A stretch of 64,000 bases of DNA from Strigamia acuminata (Eukaryota; Arthropoda; Chilopoda; Geophilomorpha; Linotaeniidae). The DNA lies in NCBI GenBank assembly GCA_949358305.1, contig OX442322.1, positions 930,001-994,000 of the forward strand, in the 5' to 3' direction. The position numbers were made by a program, and so were the translations under genes. Below, piece by piece: positions 50,979-62,249 of this stretch (position 1 is its first letter; every line of letters starts with the position of its first letter). The notes below the pieces were generated by a model. That model saw only the letters and a program-made list of their open reading frames with translations, had not been told where the DNA came from and made no database searches.

Positions 50979-52136
50979 TGTCACGGTCCGGTGTTCATGC
51001 GTACGAGTAGTACGCATTGTTTCCCCCGTGTTGTGTTCTAATAAACCCTAATTGTGTTCCTACCTTGTATTGTTTTCATTTTGTCTTATGTTTAGCCGCA
51101 TTCTCCTCATTTCCCCTCATTCCTCCCTTTCTTATCTCTTACTCACTCCTAACTCTCTTCTCTTTCTCTCACTTCTCTCTTATCTCTTCCTGGTTTTTCT
51201 ATTTCTGTTTATTGTTTCGATGCGAACTCATTTGCATTTCTATTCTGGTCAGTACGCGTCGACGTTAGTCATACACTTAGTATGCACCGACTGTACTGAT
51301 TGGCTCTTGACTCTTCCGTGATTGGTTGAGCTTGGATGAGTCCAAGTTTACCTTTCACCCTATTTTTCCCTTCTTTCGTCAGTTAAGCTCTGTATCCCGA
51401 ACGCGTAGGTGCTCCTCGGAGCCAGTGCTCATGGCAGAGTCTTAGCTCACTTTACAAAGCTCACTCGCTGCTTTGTTTCACCTAGTAGCTCTGAGACATG
51501 ACTCTAGGTTTTCACCTCATCTTTATTAGTGTTAACTCACAGTTTTATCCACTTGAACCTGTTGTTTTTCCGCTTCCTTTCGTGTTGTTTTAAGCGCCGT
51601 GACGCGTCGCTATTTAGTCAGGATAAGTTTGTTTGGCTTTCAAACTGAAATCTTTGTGTCTATTTATTTCATGCATCCGGCGCGTAGCTTAGTTTCGCCG
51701 CTCACAACGAGCTTTAGCTTAATTAAGCATTAGTTTGAGGTTTAGGTTAGATTTATGTGACCGTGCAGGCCAGTTACGCACGCGTTAGCACGCATTTCAC
51801 GCTTCACTTCAACAGCGAGGCGGACGCTTGTGAGTCGGACGTTACGTGTTTCGTTTAACTTCGTGTGATCTTGTGATCTGCACGATACGTTGCGGGACGC
51901 GCGTTGGGTCTTGACTCTGGTGACCGCTAAGCAAATTCTGTCCCCCCATTTTAGTAGCTCGGAATACCCGGCCAAAATAAATATTCGTGTAAAGATCGGG
52001 ATCTGGGGTGTGTGCTACCGACATAAGGCGCGCACTCACGGCTGGGCAGGTCTCGAGGACCAGGCTCCCAAGAATTTCTGTATCGCGGCGTCTTTCAAAC
52101 GCGTCCCAAACCGCTCGGGAAACGCGATTCATTACA
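50979..52136 (+). repeat. G3 5' LTR
   Basis: It starts TGTCACGGTCCGG and ends GATTCATTACA. A pyrimidine-rich stretch lies near 51100-51200. Its difference from the 3' copy is about 1 percent or less by eye. Confidence 0.95.
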
Positions 52137-52138
52137 CG

Positions 52139-52157
52139 TGGTGCCGAAACCCGGGAA
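52139..52157 (+). other. primer-binding site of G3 (tRNA-Phe)
   Basis: TGGTGCCGAAACCCGGGAA, two bases beyond the LTR, matches the complement of the 3' end of animal tRNA-Phe over 18 bases. Confidence 0.85.
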
Positions 52158-52314
52158 TATTCCGAGTTTTTCTAATTGCTGCCCATATAAACTGCTTTTG
52201 CGGTGGGTGCGGCAATTATCTTTGGAAAAACTAAGGTTTAAGTGGCGTTGTTATTCGCTACTTTTTAAGCAGTAAGATCATTCATTTGAGTCACTGCTAT
52301 AGTTTCTGTCTATC

Positions 52315-54342
52315 ATGGCGGAAGGAGGTCATCTTGGTGATGACTCTACAAGTGTGTGGCCCGACTGGTTGCGTCGGGCGGGTGAGCGGCTTTACGAACG
52401 TACGCCGCGCCCGTCTGACTCGCAGCCAAGGCCCAAGTCCGTGCATGGCGTTCCCTTGGCGGGGGATGGTCGGCCGCCATCCTACTCGCAAATACACGAG
52501 GGTGCTGCAATTGCAGAGATGGGGGCCTCCACAACAGATGGCTCCTATCGCCCCGACACCTCCTCGTCTGTGCATGAGTCTCGAGTGGATTTTTCAGCGT
52601 CAGCGGTGTTGACTCCCCCGGTGCGAAGAAACCCCACCGCTCCTCCGGGATCTAGTCCGGAGGATAATGTTGCTAGGGAGGAAGTCCAACGTGAACCAGA
52701 TTGGTTGCGTTATTTACAGCGAGCCGAGCTGGCGCTGAATGAACGCGTTGTTCGAACAATGGAACAATTTAGTCATAATATCGACTGCAGATTGGTACAT
52801 TGGAGGAATGAGACTCTAGGGGGGATGAGGGATGTAGTTAGGGAGGAAATTGTGGCTTTAACCGTGCAGCCCGTGGAGGGGGTTATTCCACCTGTTCAGC
52901 AGAGACCTCATGACACTCTGCCTGGCGACGGGCCTCCTCCTGGGCACGATCAGGGGCCGAGACCGGTCCGCTCACGTATCCTGACGCCGAGTGAATTTGA
53001 CAGACAAGGTTTAGCAGGAGAAGGGGGAGCGCCGGAGAATATAAACCCTCCGCTACCCCCGCGAGAGAGGCCATCGAACGTGACAGCCCAAGCGGGCTCG
53101 CAAAGATACGCTCCGTCGGAGTATGCCAACAGTGAGGTTATGAGGGACATAATTCGTTCCAAATCCTCGGCTGTCAGCCTTCCTTCGACGGCAAGTGTTG
53201 ATCGGGCAGCTGCTGCGCGCGGAAATTCAGTCAATTCGCGTCTCCGGCAGCGGACTTATCCGCCTATACCGGCCCCGCAGCCCCAGTATGATTTGTCGCA
53301 TGTGAAATCGGAGAGTGTGCCGAAGTTTGATGAGACGGACCTATCTTATAATGCTGTTGAGCGATTCCTGGCAAAATTGCGTGCACATTTTGTTATGTCA
53401 CGCGTGTCGGAGGAGGCGTATATCGACTTGTTTATTCCTTTGGCCTTGGGTGGGAAACCACTAAATTGGTTCCTGCGCTTGCGTCATAAACCTAAAACAT
53501 GGAGTGAATTTGTCGAGCGTTTCCGCAGGGTGTATTCCCTATCCGAGGCTGACGCGGCGGTCTTCTTACAAGATGCGTGTCAGGAAGTTGGAGAGGATAC
53601 GGCGGAGTTTCTGTGTGAAATGAGTCGTTACCTTGAATTGACAGGTGTGCTAGGGGATCGGCAGCAGTGGAACTTGGCTCAGCATTGGCTGCAGCCGCAG
53701 ATCACCAATACGATGGTCCGCTATGGCGTACATTCCATGTCGCGGGCGATAGATCTGGGTCAGGCGGCGGACCGTGAGTTGAAGATGCGTGCCCTTCAAC
53801 ACCGTAAATTTGACGAAAAAGGGGTTCGAAAAGGCCTAGTTCCCGCTCCCAAACCCAAACCTAGGAAAGTTAGGCTTGGGGAGACTAAAAAGATGGAACC
53901 GGCTAAGACGAAGAAGCCTCCACCACGCCTCCAATTTGATAAGAGAAAATTGGTCGCGTTGGCTGAGGTTTTGGGCTATCCGATGGCGGATGGTGACGCG
54001 CAGAGTGTCGTCGGGCAGTCCCTGAGGAGTGAACCTCCGGCGCCGGCACGGGTAATCAGAGCCCCTACGAAGGCCCCGGAAGCAAAGGTCCCTCCGGGTG
54101 TCGCGCTGGCATTGTGTGGCCATGCTGCCCATTCCTTTGCCAACACTGCTAGCCCTCCCAATTTAGTGCTACCACCCGGAGCTGAGTGGGTGCGAAATCG
54201 CAAGGATCGTTGGTATATGCGTGATATCGAAAAACGCATTGCTCTATGTCCCCATTGCTTCAAGCCCTGGCAGTTTCCGGGAAACGACCTGGGTCCGTCG
54301 ACCAACCCGTCCGAGAAGGCGGCGGACCCGAAACGCAAGTAA
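52315..54342 (+). CDS. gag protein of G3
   Basis: This 675-residue frame starts at ATGGCGGAAGGAGG (MAEGGHLGDD). The N-terminal part is Pro/Arg-rich with no clear fold. A gag core lies around residues 330-490 (VPKFDETDLSYNAVERFL, LGGKPLNWFLRLRHKPKTWSEF, FRRVYSLSEADAAVF). After a Lys/Pro-rich linker comes an unusual cluster CGHAAH and LCPHC instead of a standard CCHC knuckle, possibly a different zinc-binding site. It ends 97 bp inside the beginning of the pol frame, and the frameshift heptamer lies in that overlap. It forms the particle of G3. Confidence 0.85.
   Translation: MAEGGHLGDDSTSVWPDWLRRAGERLYERTPRPSDSQPRPKSVHGVPLAGDGRPPSYSQIHEGAAIAEMGASTTDGSYRPDTSSSVHESRVDFSASAVLTPPVRRNPTAPPGSSPEDNVAREEVQREPDWLRYLQRAELALNERVVRTMEQFSHNIDCRLVHWRNETLGGMRDVVREEIVALTVQPVEGVIPPVQQRPHDTLPGDGPPPGHDQGPRPVRSRILTPSEFDRQGLAGEGGAPENINPPLPPRERPSNVTAQAGSQRYAPSEYANSEVMRDIIRSKSSAVSLPSTASVDRAAAARGNSVNSRLRQRTYPPIPAPQPQYDLSHVKSESVPKFDETDLSYNAVERFLAKLRAHFVMSRVSEEAYIDLFIPLALGGKPLNWFLRLRHKPKTWSEFVERFRRVYSLSEADAAVFLQDACQEVGEDTAEFLCEMSRYLELTGVLGDRQQWNLAQHWLQPQITNTMVRYGVHSMSRAIDLGQAADRELKMRALQHRKFDEKGVRKGLVPAPKPKPRKVRLGETKKMEPAKTKKPPPRLQFDKRKLVALAEVLGYPMADGDAQSVVGQSLRSEPPAPARVIRAPTKAPEAKVPPGVALALCGHAAHSFANTASPPNLVLPPGAEWVRNRKDRWYMRDIEKRIALCPHCFKPWQFPGNDLGPSTNPSEKAADPKRK
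54279..54329 (+). promoter_or_regulatory. -1 ribosomal frameshift signal between G3 gag and pol
   Basis: The heptamer G GGA AAC (54279-54285), the same as in some betaretroviruses, is in the gag frame. After a 5-nt spacer a stem forms between GGGTCCGTC (54291-54299) and GGCGGACCC (54321-54329), nine pairs with one wobble. A -1 slip enters the open pol frame. Confidence 0.83.
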
Positions 54343-57300
54343 ATCGGTCGTTGGCTGCTTCTACAAGTGGCCCAAGTGATTGGATTGAGCCACCCAAACC
54401 AGCAGAAGTTGATGCTACTGTTGCGGCTGGTGCCTCTCCGAAAATGACAAATTTTATTATGCTGTCACCACCCGAGTTTTTAGCTTCTAAAGAACCGAAG
54501 CTGATAATCGGGTTGCAGGACCGTTGTCGCCGCGATGCGCCCTTCGTCAAGATAGCTTGGGTGAACATCGAGTTTATAGCCCTAATGGATAGCGGAGCAC
54601 AGACATGTATAATGACTATGCCGCTGTTCAAAAGGCTTTCCAAGGAAATTGGAGTGGAGATGGTTCCGATGGACGAGACAATTCGGACCGCGTCAAATCA
54701 AATTGAACGCGTTCTTGGTTGTGTGCAAATTGCCGTCCGAGCTCCCTTGGCGGTAGTTTGCTTTACTTGTCTCATCATTGCGCAGGGGTCGCAGGAACTC
54801 CTCCTGGGGCTGGACTTCTGTAAGGCCGTTGGTTTATGCGTAGATCACGGCAATAACTATTGGTTTCTCCTGGGAGATGGAACGCGTCACCCCTTCCTGA
54901 ATGAGGAGCAAGCTCGAGCCTCAGATCCAGTGGTCCTTTTCCCTCTAACCAAGGAACAACCCTCGTTGCCAGAGGGAGTTGTCGTCCGAGGCCCGCCTCT
55001 GTACAACTTGCCGGGGATGAGGAATCCGCCGGTTAAATTACCAGAAAACCCAGCGGAACCCATTAGCTCGGTTAAGCAGGAGGTAAAGCCAGACGAGGAC
55101 ACTCCTCCAATTGAGAAACAGGAGCCCGTGGTGGCTAAGCCGCCGATTGGTGATGTGAACTGCGTTTTCCTGAGCAAGCGTGAATTTGAGGAAGAGTTGT
55201 TTGAGCCTCCGTATTCGGACAATCCCCACATTGTGAAGGTTGTTTTGGCTCGAAGGAACCCCGACTCTCAACAATGGACATTCATTTGGTCCCCCAGGAG
55301 GCGTGAAAAGGCGCGCAAGAGTATTGTGCGAATAACGCGTAAACCTGGAAAACGGACCATGTGTTTGAGCCAAATGCGTCGGGCAGTTAAATTGCGCAAG
55401 GCGAGGGTGAAGGCGGCTACTCGAAGCCCTTCGGTGGCCCTTACGGCTTCTCCTGTGGTGGGGGGCGGCGTGGGCGACGTGGAGACTCCTCCCATTTTCC
55501 CTATAACGAAGGGTGCTGAGAGTACTCCTAGGCAGCATGATATTAATTTTGTGCAATATATCCCGAATAGGGACCCGACCAAGCTCACTTGGGTCTACGA
55601 CCAATTGTGTAACCAATTGGAGCCTAAACGCATAACTCATCTAATGGATGCGTTGAAACCAGTTGCTCACATTTTTCGTGAGGAGTTGGGGCTCTGTAAT
55701 AATACGCAATTTGAGGTGAATTTGAAGCCTGACTTTAGGCCGATTCATGTTCCGGTTCGTCCGGTGAATCCGGCAAAAAAGGACATTATCGACGCCTACA
55801 TAGACCAGAAAATGGCACAAGGAGTAATAAGACGCTCCAAAAGTGACTGTGCTGTAGCGCCAGTTGTGGTCCCGAAGAAGGACGGGCGCTGGCGCTGCGC
55901 TATGGACTTTAGGCCGATAAATGCCCAAACCTTGCCCGACGTTTATCCGCTCCCAGATATCGACAACATCTTTGCATATCTTGGTGGAGCAAAATGGTTT
56001 TCCATAATCGACGGAAGGGAAGCGTTCCATCAAATAGGGGTCCGACCAGGAGATGAACGATTTCTCGCGTTCGTTACCCACAGGGGACTCAATGAATATA
56101 CGCGTATGCCCTTCGGTCCAATTAACGGGCCGGCTACCCTGCAACGCGCCATGAATCTTACACTGGCTGAACACCTCTACAAATTCGTCTTTGTCTATAT
56201 CGACGATATTATTGTCTTTAGCAAGACCTTCGAGGAGCATGTTATTCACCTGCAAAAGGTGCTCTCGCTCCTCGATAACGCCGGTTTTACCATGAACGCC
56301 GGGAAGACTGAATTGTGTAAGAGGAGCCTTGAGGTTCTTGGCCATATCGTTGAAGAGGGAATTATCCGACCCAACCCGAAGAAGACAGACGCTATCCAAA
56401 AATACCCAGTGCCTACTAACCTCAAGGAGCTGCAACGCTTCAAGGGGATGGTCGGGTATTATGCGTCGTTCTTCCCCGGTTTTTCCAAGACTTGCGAGGT
56501 GTTTCGTGTTCTGATGCGAAAGAATGCGCCTTGGGTGTGGAAGCCCGAGCACCAGGCGGCCTTTGAGTATTTGAAAAACCAGATTTCGTTGTCTACATTG
56601 CATAGGAATTTCCCCGATTGGACGAAACCCTATATTCTCCAAACAGACGCTAGTTATTCGGGGCTTGGTGCCGTCTTGATGCAAATCAACAATGACGGTG
56701 TACGCGTTCCCATTGCCTTCGCGTCGAGAGCCCTAAACAAGGCGGAGAAGAATTATATGACAACTGAAATCGAATGCCTGGCCGCTGTGTGGGCTGTCAA
56801 GCGCTTCAGGTCGTATCTCGAGCTAATGGACTTTTACCTCGAGAGTGACCATAAGTCCTTGATGTGGCTTTTCACCCAACGAGAGCCCAAGGGTCGATTG
56901 GCGCGCTGGATTCTTTCTTTGTCGGAATATCGTTTTACGTTCCTACACTGCAGTGGAACAAAGAATCGAGTTGCTGACGCGTTGAGCCGCGCCCCTGTCG
57001 ACCCACCAATCGAGTTGGAAGATGAGGACTGCCCAGCCTTGGACGACACATGTTATTGTGCGTTCTTTGACGATTACAGGGATTGGCCGGTGCCAAAGAT
57101 GGAGGAGTTGGAAGATTTGACGCATTTCAAACCGTCAAATGCTAAAATTGTTCGAGCTGTCACAATGCGTCGTCAAAAACGCATCCTGCTCGCCAGGTTG
57201 GCTGGGGCGGCTCTGGGGTCGGTGGATATTAGTCCGGTGGACAACAACCCTCCAAAAAGGAAGAGGGGACGTCCACGGAAGCACCCGATCGCCAGAGGAC

Positions 57301-59393
57301 CAACACCAGTTGGGGCTACTCCGGTGAAAAGGAAGAGGAGCCGACCAAGGAAGCATCCGGTCGTCCAAAACCCAATGATTGATGGGCTCGTTTCCGATGA
57401 TGAGGAGTCCGTGGCAATTTCTCTCCCTGCTGGGGATCTCCCCGCAAAGAGGAAAAGGGGGCGCCCGAGGAAACACCCAATTATTGAGGACCCTGCGGAG
57501 CGTCTGGCCTCCGAGGAAGAAGAGTCCATGGCGGTTCCCTTGCCTGGGGACGTCCCTGTGAAAAGGAAGAGGGGGCGACCGAAGAAGGTTGTGGAGAAGA
57601 GACCTGTTGGCAGGCCCAAAAAGGCTCCCATAATCTTCGACCGTGCTTCCGACTCCGAAGGCAGTGAAATGTCCCTTTTAAGTGGGGAGCCGCCAGGCGA
57701 CACGGATTCTGACGAGTTCCGGATTCCGGACTTGCCACTGGATTTGGGGCCTGCGACGCGGACGCGGCGACAATTGGCCTCCCCAACACCCTCCGTCGAC
57801 CCGGAGTTGTCCCAACACTCCGACCACTCCTCCGATGGCAGTTTTTACTCACTTCCTGCGGATCACCCGACAATTGAGATACTTCCAACGCAGAAAGCCA
57901 TTAAAGAAGCCCAAAACGCCGATGAATGGTCAAAAGGACTAATTTCGTATCTCAGTTTGAAAAGTCTTCCGCCGGATGAAGAAGAGGCTGAAAAGGTCAG
58001 GAAACAAGCAATTGACATGGCTTTATACAGAGGCTTGCTTTGCAAGTTTCCACCAACCAAAATTGGTCAGCGGGCTCCTACGCGTCGGATATATCTTCCA
58101 CAGCCGCTACGCTACAAGTATTTCCACTGTCTACATTTCCCGCCTACCTCCGGCCATTTAGGCATCGAAAAGACAATGATGCGTTTAAAAACACGCGTGT
58201 TCTGGCCGGGGATGAAAAAGGATGTGACGGAGTGGATCAAGGTGTGCGAGTCCTGCCAAAGGGCGAAAGTGGAGCGAAGACTTCCGTACGGCGAGATGGA
58301 GACTGCGAAGCCAAGGAGGTTGTTTCGAACTATTTACGTCGATTATTTTGGAAAGAAGCTGAAATCGACTGGCGGCCACTGTTACGCGTTTGTCATGATT
58401 GACGCCGCCAGTCGTTGGGTGGATGTACGCTTAACAGAAAGAGCCGATGTTTCCACCACAATCAAACAGCTTAAAAAGTTCACTTATCGATGGGCATATC
58501 CAAAAACCATCATTAGTGATAACGCCCCCACTTTCCGCTCTGCCAAATTTCAGGCGCAGTGTGCGGAAATGGGAATGGTCAATAAGTACCTGTCTGTGTA
58601 CCATCCGCAGGGGAACTTGGCGGAAAGACTCAACCAATCGCTCAAAACATGCATCCTTGCGTATATTGATGAACATACGCGTTGGGATCGACATATTGGT
58701 TCATTTATTCTCGCCATCAACTCTGCATACCAGACATCACTTAAATTTTCACCATATATGATGGTTACGGGACAGGAAGCACGGTTTCCAGGCGACGTGG
58801 ACTCGGATACGGACGACGGAGAACCACTACCACCAGACGAGGCTCAATTTCTCCATCGATATTTGCTACGCGTTCGAGAAGAAGCTAAGAAGAACTTGGA
58901 GGCCGCCAACTTACGCCACAAGAGGTGGTATGACCGGAAACGGCGGCCACACGCGTTCAAACCTGGAGATTGGGTCACCGTCAAAAATCGGACTTTGTCG
59001 TCGACCGACAAACAGGTAAGTTCGGGTTTCCAACACCGAACCGAGGGCGTTTACCTGCTGCATCGTCTTCTTGGACCGAATACCGTGCTTTTAATGGACG
59101 AGAATGGGAACATTTCACAGCCAATTCACGTGGCGGATCTTCGCCACTGGTATCAGGCGCCAGAACCAGCTCCGGAAGCTCCTGGCGTCGCCAGTGACCC
59201 CGGAGACGAGGAATCTGGACTTGAAATGGATGATTTATCACCAGAAGACCAAGACGACATCTCCGCCCGTGTTGCTGAATTTCAGACAGAAATTCGCTCC
59301 ATTTGTATCAACTTCGCGAAGGAACGATCTTCACGCGTGAAGTGTGGTGCTTCTGGTCGAGGAGATTCTCCGTGTTGTGTTCCCAGGAGATAG
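54286..59393 (+). CDS. gypsy pol polyprotein of G3 with AT-hooks
   Basis: Pol is open from 54246 and is probably entered by frameshift at 54285, giving about 1700 residues. Visible parts are: protease FIALMDSGAQTCI (near 54570), RT with WRCAMDFRPINA, RMPFGPINGPATLQR and FVYIDDIIVF (near 55890-56215), RNase H QTDASYSGLGAVL and TEIECLAAVWAV (56640-56800), and then a spacer of about 330 residues with five AT-hook-like cores (RGRPRK, RSRPRK, RGRPRK, RGRPKK, VGRPKK; 57254-57624) and acidic patches. The integrase follows with its zinc module (HCLHF, GHLG, CESCQRAK), catalytic IYVDYFGKK, IISDNAPTFRS and NLAERLNQS, and a C-terminal domain ending near 59150. An AT-hook array between RNase H and integrase is not usual for gypsy. 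Confidence 0.93.
57254..57624 (+). other. AT-hook-like repeat region within G3 pol
   Basis: Units of the type KRKRGRPRKHP occur at about 57255, 57328, 57447 and 57561, with a fifth core KRPVGRPKK at about 57598, separated by acidic or Pro-rich linkers. The GRP core between basic residues is the hallmark of AT-hooks, which bind the minor groove of AT-rich DNA. The units are similar at the DNA level, so they arose by duplication. Confidence 0.85.
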
Positions 59394-60031
59394 TGACTAA
59401 GTATTTGACAGTGACTTGAACCTGTGTGGACTTACTGAACGTGACTTTTTGTTTTTACGCATTTTTTGGTTTGGGTGGGTAAGTCCCCATTCAAACGCGT
59501 GTTTATTTTATATTTTTATATTTCGTTTTCCAAGTTGTGATAACTGAATGTGATATTTTTTACTGATTGTGATATTTATTTATTTTTGTTTATTTTCTAG
59601 TGTTCTCCGCGCCTCCTGTGACCACCTGCACGGCCGAAGGATGTTCATTCCTCCTCCGGCAATCACGTACCGGATGGAGATGACCCTTAAATTTTCTTCC
59701 TTTGGCTGTGCGGCTGGCCGCGGTGGGCGTTGGTTTTCCCAACAATCGAGGATTGTATGGTGATTTTTTGTTAGTTTTAGAGTTTATCTTAGTGCCAAAT
59801 GCATTCTTGTTGTTGTTTAGTTTATTATTTAACGCGTTTGACGCGAATGTTTGATTTAATCATGCCCTTTTGTTGTCGCATCATTCTTAAGTTTAAGACC
59901 GCTAAGGTTGCGGCGAATCTAGTCTATTTTGATTGTTTATTGATTTTGATTATGTTTTTTGATTCTGTTCCTGCTTTGTATCGTTTCATTGCCATTTTAA
60001 CCGGGGCAATAAAACTCTGGTGGTTGGGGCG
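59394..60031 (+). other. 3' untranslated region of G3
   Basis: About 640 bp follow pol and precede the 3' LTR. Short open frames lack domain resemblance. The G-rich tract GGTGGTTGGGGCG directly before the LTR may be the polypurine tract. There is no third ORF here, unlike G1 and G2. Confidence 0.6.
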
Positions 60032-61197
60032 TGTCACGGTCCGGTGTTCATGCGTACGAGTAGTACGAGTAGTACGCATTGTTTCCCCCGTGTTGTGTTC
60101 TAATAAACCCTAATTGTGTTCCTACCTTGTATTGTTTTCATTTTGTCTTATGTTTAGCTGCATTCTCCTCATTTCCCCTCATTCCTCCCTTTCTTATCTC
60201 TTACTCACTCCTAACTCTCTTCTCTTTCTCTCACTTCTCTCTTATCTCTTCCTGGTTTTTCTATTTCTGTTTATTGTTCGATGCGAACTCATTTGCATTT
60301 CTATTCTGGTCAGTACGCGTCGACGTTAGTCATACACTTAGTATGCACCGACTGTACTGATTGGCTCTTGACTCTTCCGTGATTGGTTGAGCTTGGATGA
60401 GTCCAAGTTTACCTTTCACCCTATTTTTCCCTTCTTTCGTCAGTTAAGCTCTGTATCCCGAACGCGTAGGTGCTCCTCGGAGCCAGTGCTCATGGCAGAG
60501 TCTTAGCTCACTTTACAAAGCTCACTCGCTGCTTTGTTTCACCTAGTAGCTCTGAGACATGACTCTAGGTTTTCACCTCATCTTTATTAGTGTTAACTCA
60601 CAGTTTTATCCACTTGAACCTGTTGTTTTTCCGCTTCCTTTCGTGTTGTTTTAAGCGCCGTGACGCGTCGCTATTTAGTCAGGATAAGTTTGTTTGGCTT
60701 TCAAACTGAAATCTTTGTGTCTATTTATTTCATGCATCCGGCGCGTAGCTTAGTTTCGCCGCTCACAACGAGCTTTAGCTTAATTAAGCATTAGTTTGAG
60801 GTTTAGGTTAGATTTACGTGACCGTGCAGGCCAGTTACGCACGCGTTAGCACGCATTTCACGCTTCACTTCAACAGCGAGGCGGACGCTTGTGAGTCGGA
60901 CGTTACGTGTTTCGTTTAACTTCGTGTGATCTTGTGATCTGCACGATACGTTGCGGGACGCGCGTTGGGTCTTGACTCTGGTGACCGCTAAGCAAATTCT
61001 GTCCCCCCATTTTAGTAGCTCGGAATACCCGGCCAAAATAAATATTCGTGTAAAGATCGGGATCTGGGGTGTGTGCTACCGACATAAGGCGCGCACTCAC
61101 GGCTGGGCAGGTCTCGAGGACCAGGCTCCCAAGAATTTCTGTATCGCGGCGTCTTTCAAACGCGTCCCAAACCGCTCGGGAAACGCGATTCATTACA
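60032..61197 (+). repeat. G3 3' LTR
   Basis: This is a 1166-bp copy of the 5' LTR; the unit TACGAGTAG is duplicated near its start. It is followed by the target copy ACTT and then satellite units. Confidence 0.95.
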
Positions 61198-61700
61198 ACT
61201 TATTTTTTCTTTTAAGCAAAAAAAAAACTATTCTTTCCACTAAAAGCATTCATTTAAAACAAAACTTATTTTTTCTTTCAAATAAAAAAAAACTATTCTT
61301 TCCACTAAAAGCATTCATTTAAAACAAACTTATTTCTTCTTTCAAACAAAAAAAACTATTCTTTCCACTAAAAGCATTCATTTCAAACAAAACTTATTTT
61401 TTCTTTCAAATAAAAAAAAAACTATACTTTCCACTAAAAGCATTCATTTAAAACAAAACTTATTTTTTCTTTTAAGCAAAAAAAAAACTATTCTTTCCAC
61501 TAAAAGCATTCATTTAAAACAAAACTTATTTTTTCTTTTAAGCAGAAAAAAAAACTATTCTTTCCACTAAAAGCATTCATTTAAAACAAAACTTATTTTT
61601 TCTTTTAAGCAAAAAAAAAACTATTCTTTCCACTAAAAGCATTCATTAAAAAAAAACTATTTTTTCCACTAAAAGTATTTATTTAAACAAAACTTATTTT
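61198..61700 (+). repeat. AT-rich satellite, block 3
   Basis: This continues the same array beyond G3, about eight units, the last ones shortened and degraded (near 61645-61700). This is the right border of the satellite. Confidence 0.9.
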
Positions 61701-61704
61701 TCCA

Positions 61705-62175
61705 CTAAGAGAACTTATTACATCCACTAAAAAGACTTATTACATCCACAGATCTCAATTGAGAGTCGTCATGGCTTTCGATGGCCGTCATGGCTTTCAA
61801 TAGCCTAGCTGGCTTACGTTTCTCACCCAAAGGGACGTGATTACAGTCCCAAGTTGAGCAAAAGATATTATTGGCTCTCGATCGGCTTCCTGCTCGTACT
61901 TTTGACAAGAAATTAGCTAACTGCTTAGTAGTCGGTTTGGACAGTTTCTCCTCTGTAATCTTCTGTTGTATTAACTTAGGTTTGGTCACCCCATTTGCGT
62001 ATAAAACTCGGATATGTGCTTTCGTTTCTTTTGGAATTCCATGTTGTTGTGGTTGTTGATGAGTGTGCTCTTTTGTTGTATAAAACAGATCGACAAGACC
62101 ACAATCATCTTTCAGTAATAAATACAACTTAGTACGGCAGTCAGGACTCACTTTGTTGCGACTCCGGGTTTCTGA
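61705..62175 (-). pseudogene. probable exon of a FLYWCH/MULE-like gene
   Basis: On the minus strand a splice-acceptor-like ACTGGTCAG (near 62175) opens a frame with CRTKLYLLLKDDCG, a histidine pair KEHTHQ, and IRVLYANGVTKPKLIQQKI. A Cys pair supplied partly by the other exon, followed by H-x-H and then the helical GVTKP motif, recalls the N-terminal DNA-binding region of MULE-type transposases and FLYWCH proteins in invertebrates. About 40 residues after that the similarity ends and the frame runs to a stop at the satellite border. The catalytic part is absent, so this is a remnant or a small domesticated gene. I made no database comparison. Confidence 0.4.
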
Positions 62176-62249
62176 CCAGTAAAATACTTACCTTTACCGG
62201 TCAATCCGCAATTGAGCTGCCGTTGATAGGACTTAGACTCTAGTGCCTG

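Larger units (their letters stand above)
50979..61197 (+). mobile_element. full-length Ty3/gypsy element G3 in the satellite
   Basis: G3 is 10.2 kb with LTRs of 1158 bp (50979-52136) and 1166 bp (60032-61197) and the target duplication ACTT (50975-50978 and 61198-61201). It has a tRNA-Phe PBS, a gag, a -1 frameshift signal and a complete pol with no stop. The LTRs differ by a 9-bp duplication, a one-base indel and a few substitutions, so the insertion is recent. It carries AT-hook-like motifs in pol and lies in the AT-rich satellite, which resumes on its right side. Confidence 0.95.

Noticed and set aside
51017-51321. Hydrophobic short frames in the G3 LTR that look like membrane proteins
   Set aside because: They result from a pyrimidine-rich tract in the LTR, recur in the second LTR in altered frames, and lack a conserved start.
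55641-56684. Minus-strand frame of 347 residues inside G3 pol
   Set aside because: It is a shadow of the strongly coding RT and RNase H frame on the plus strand.
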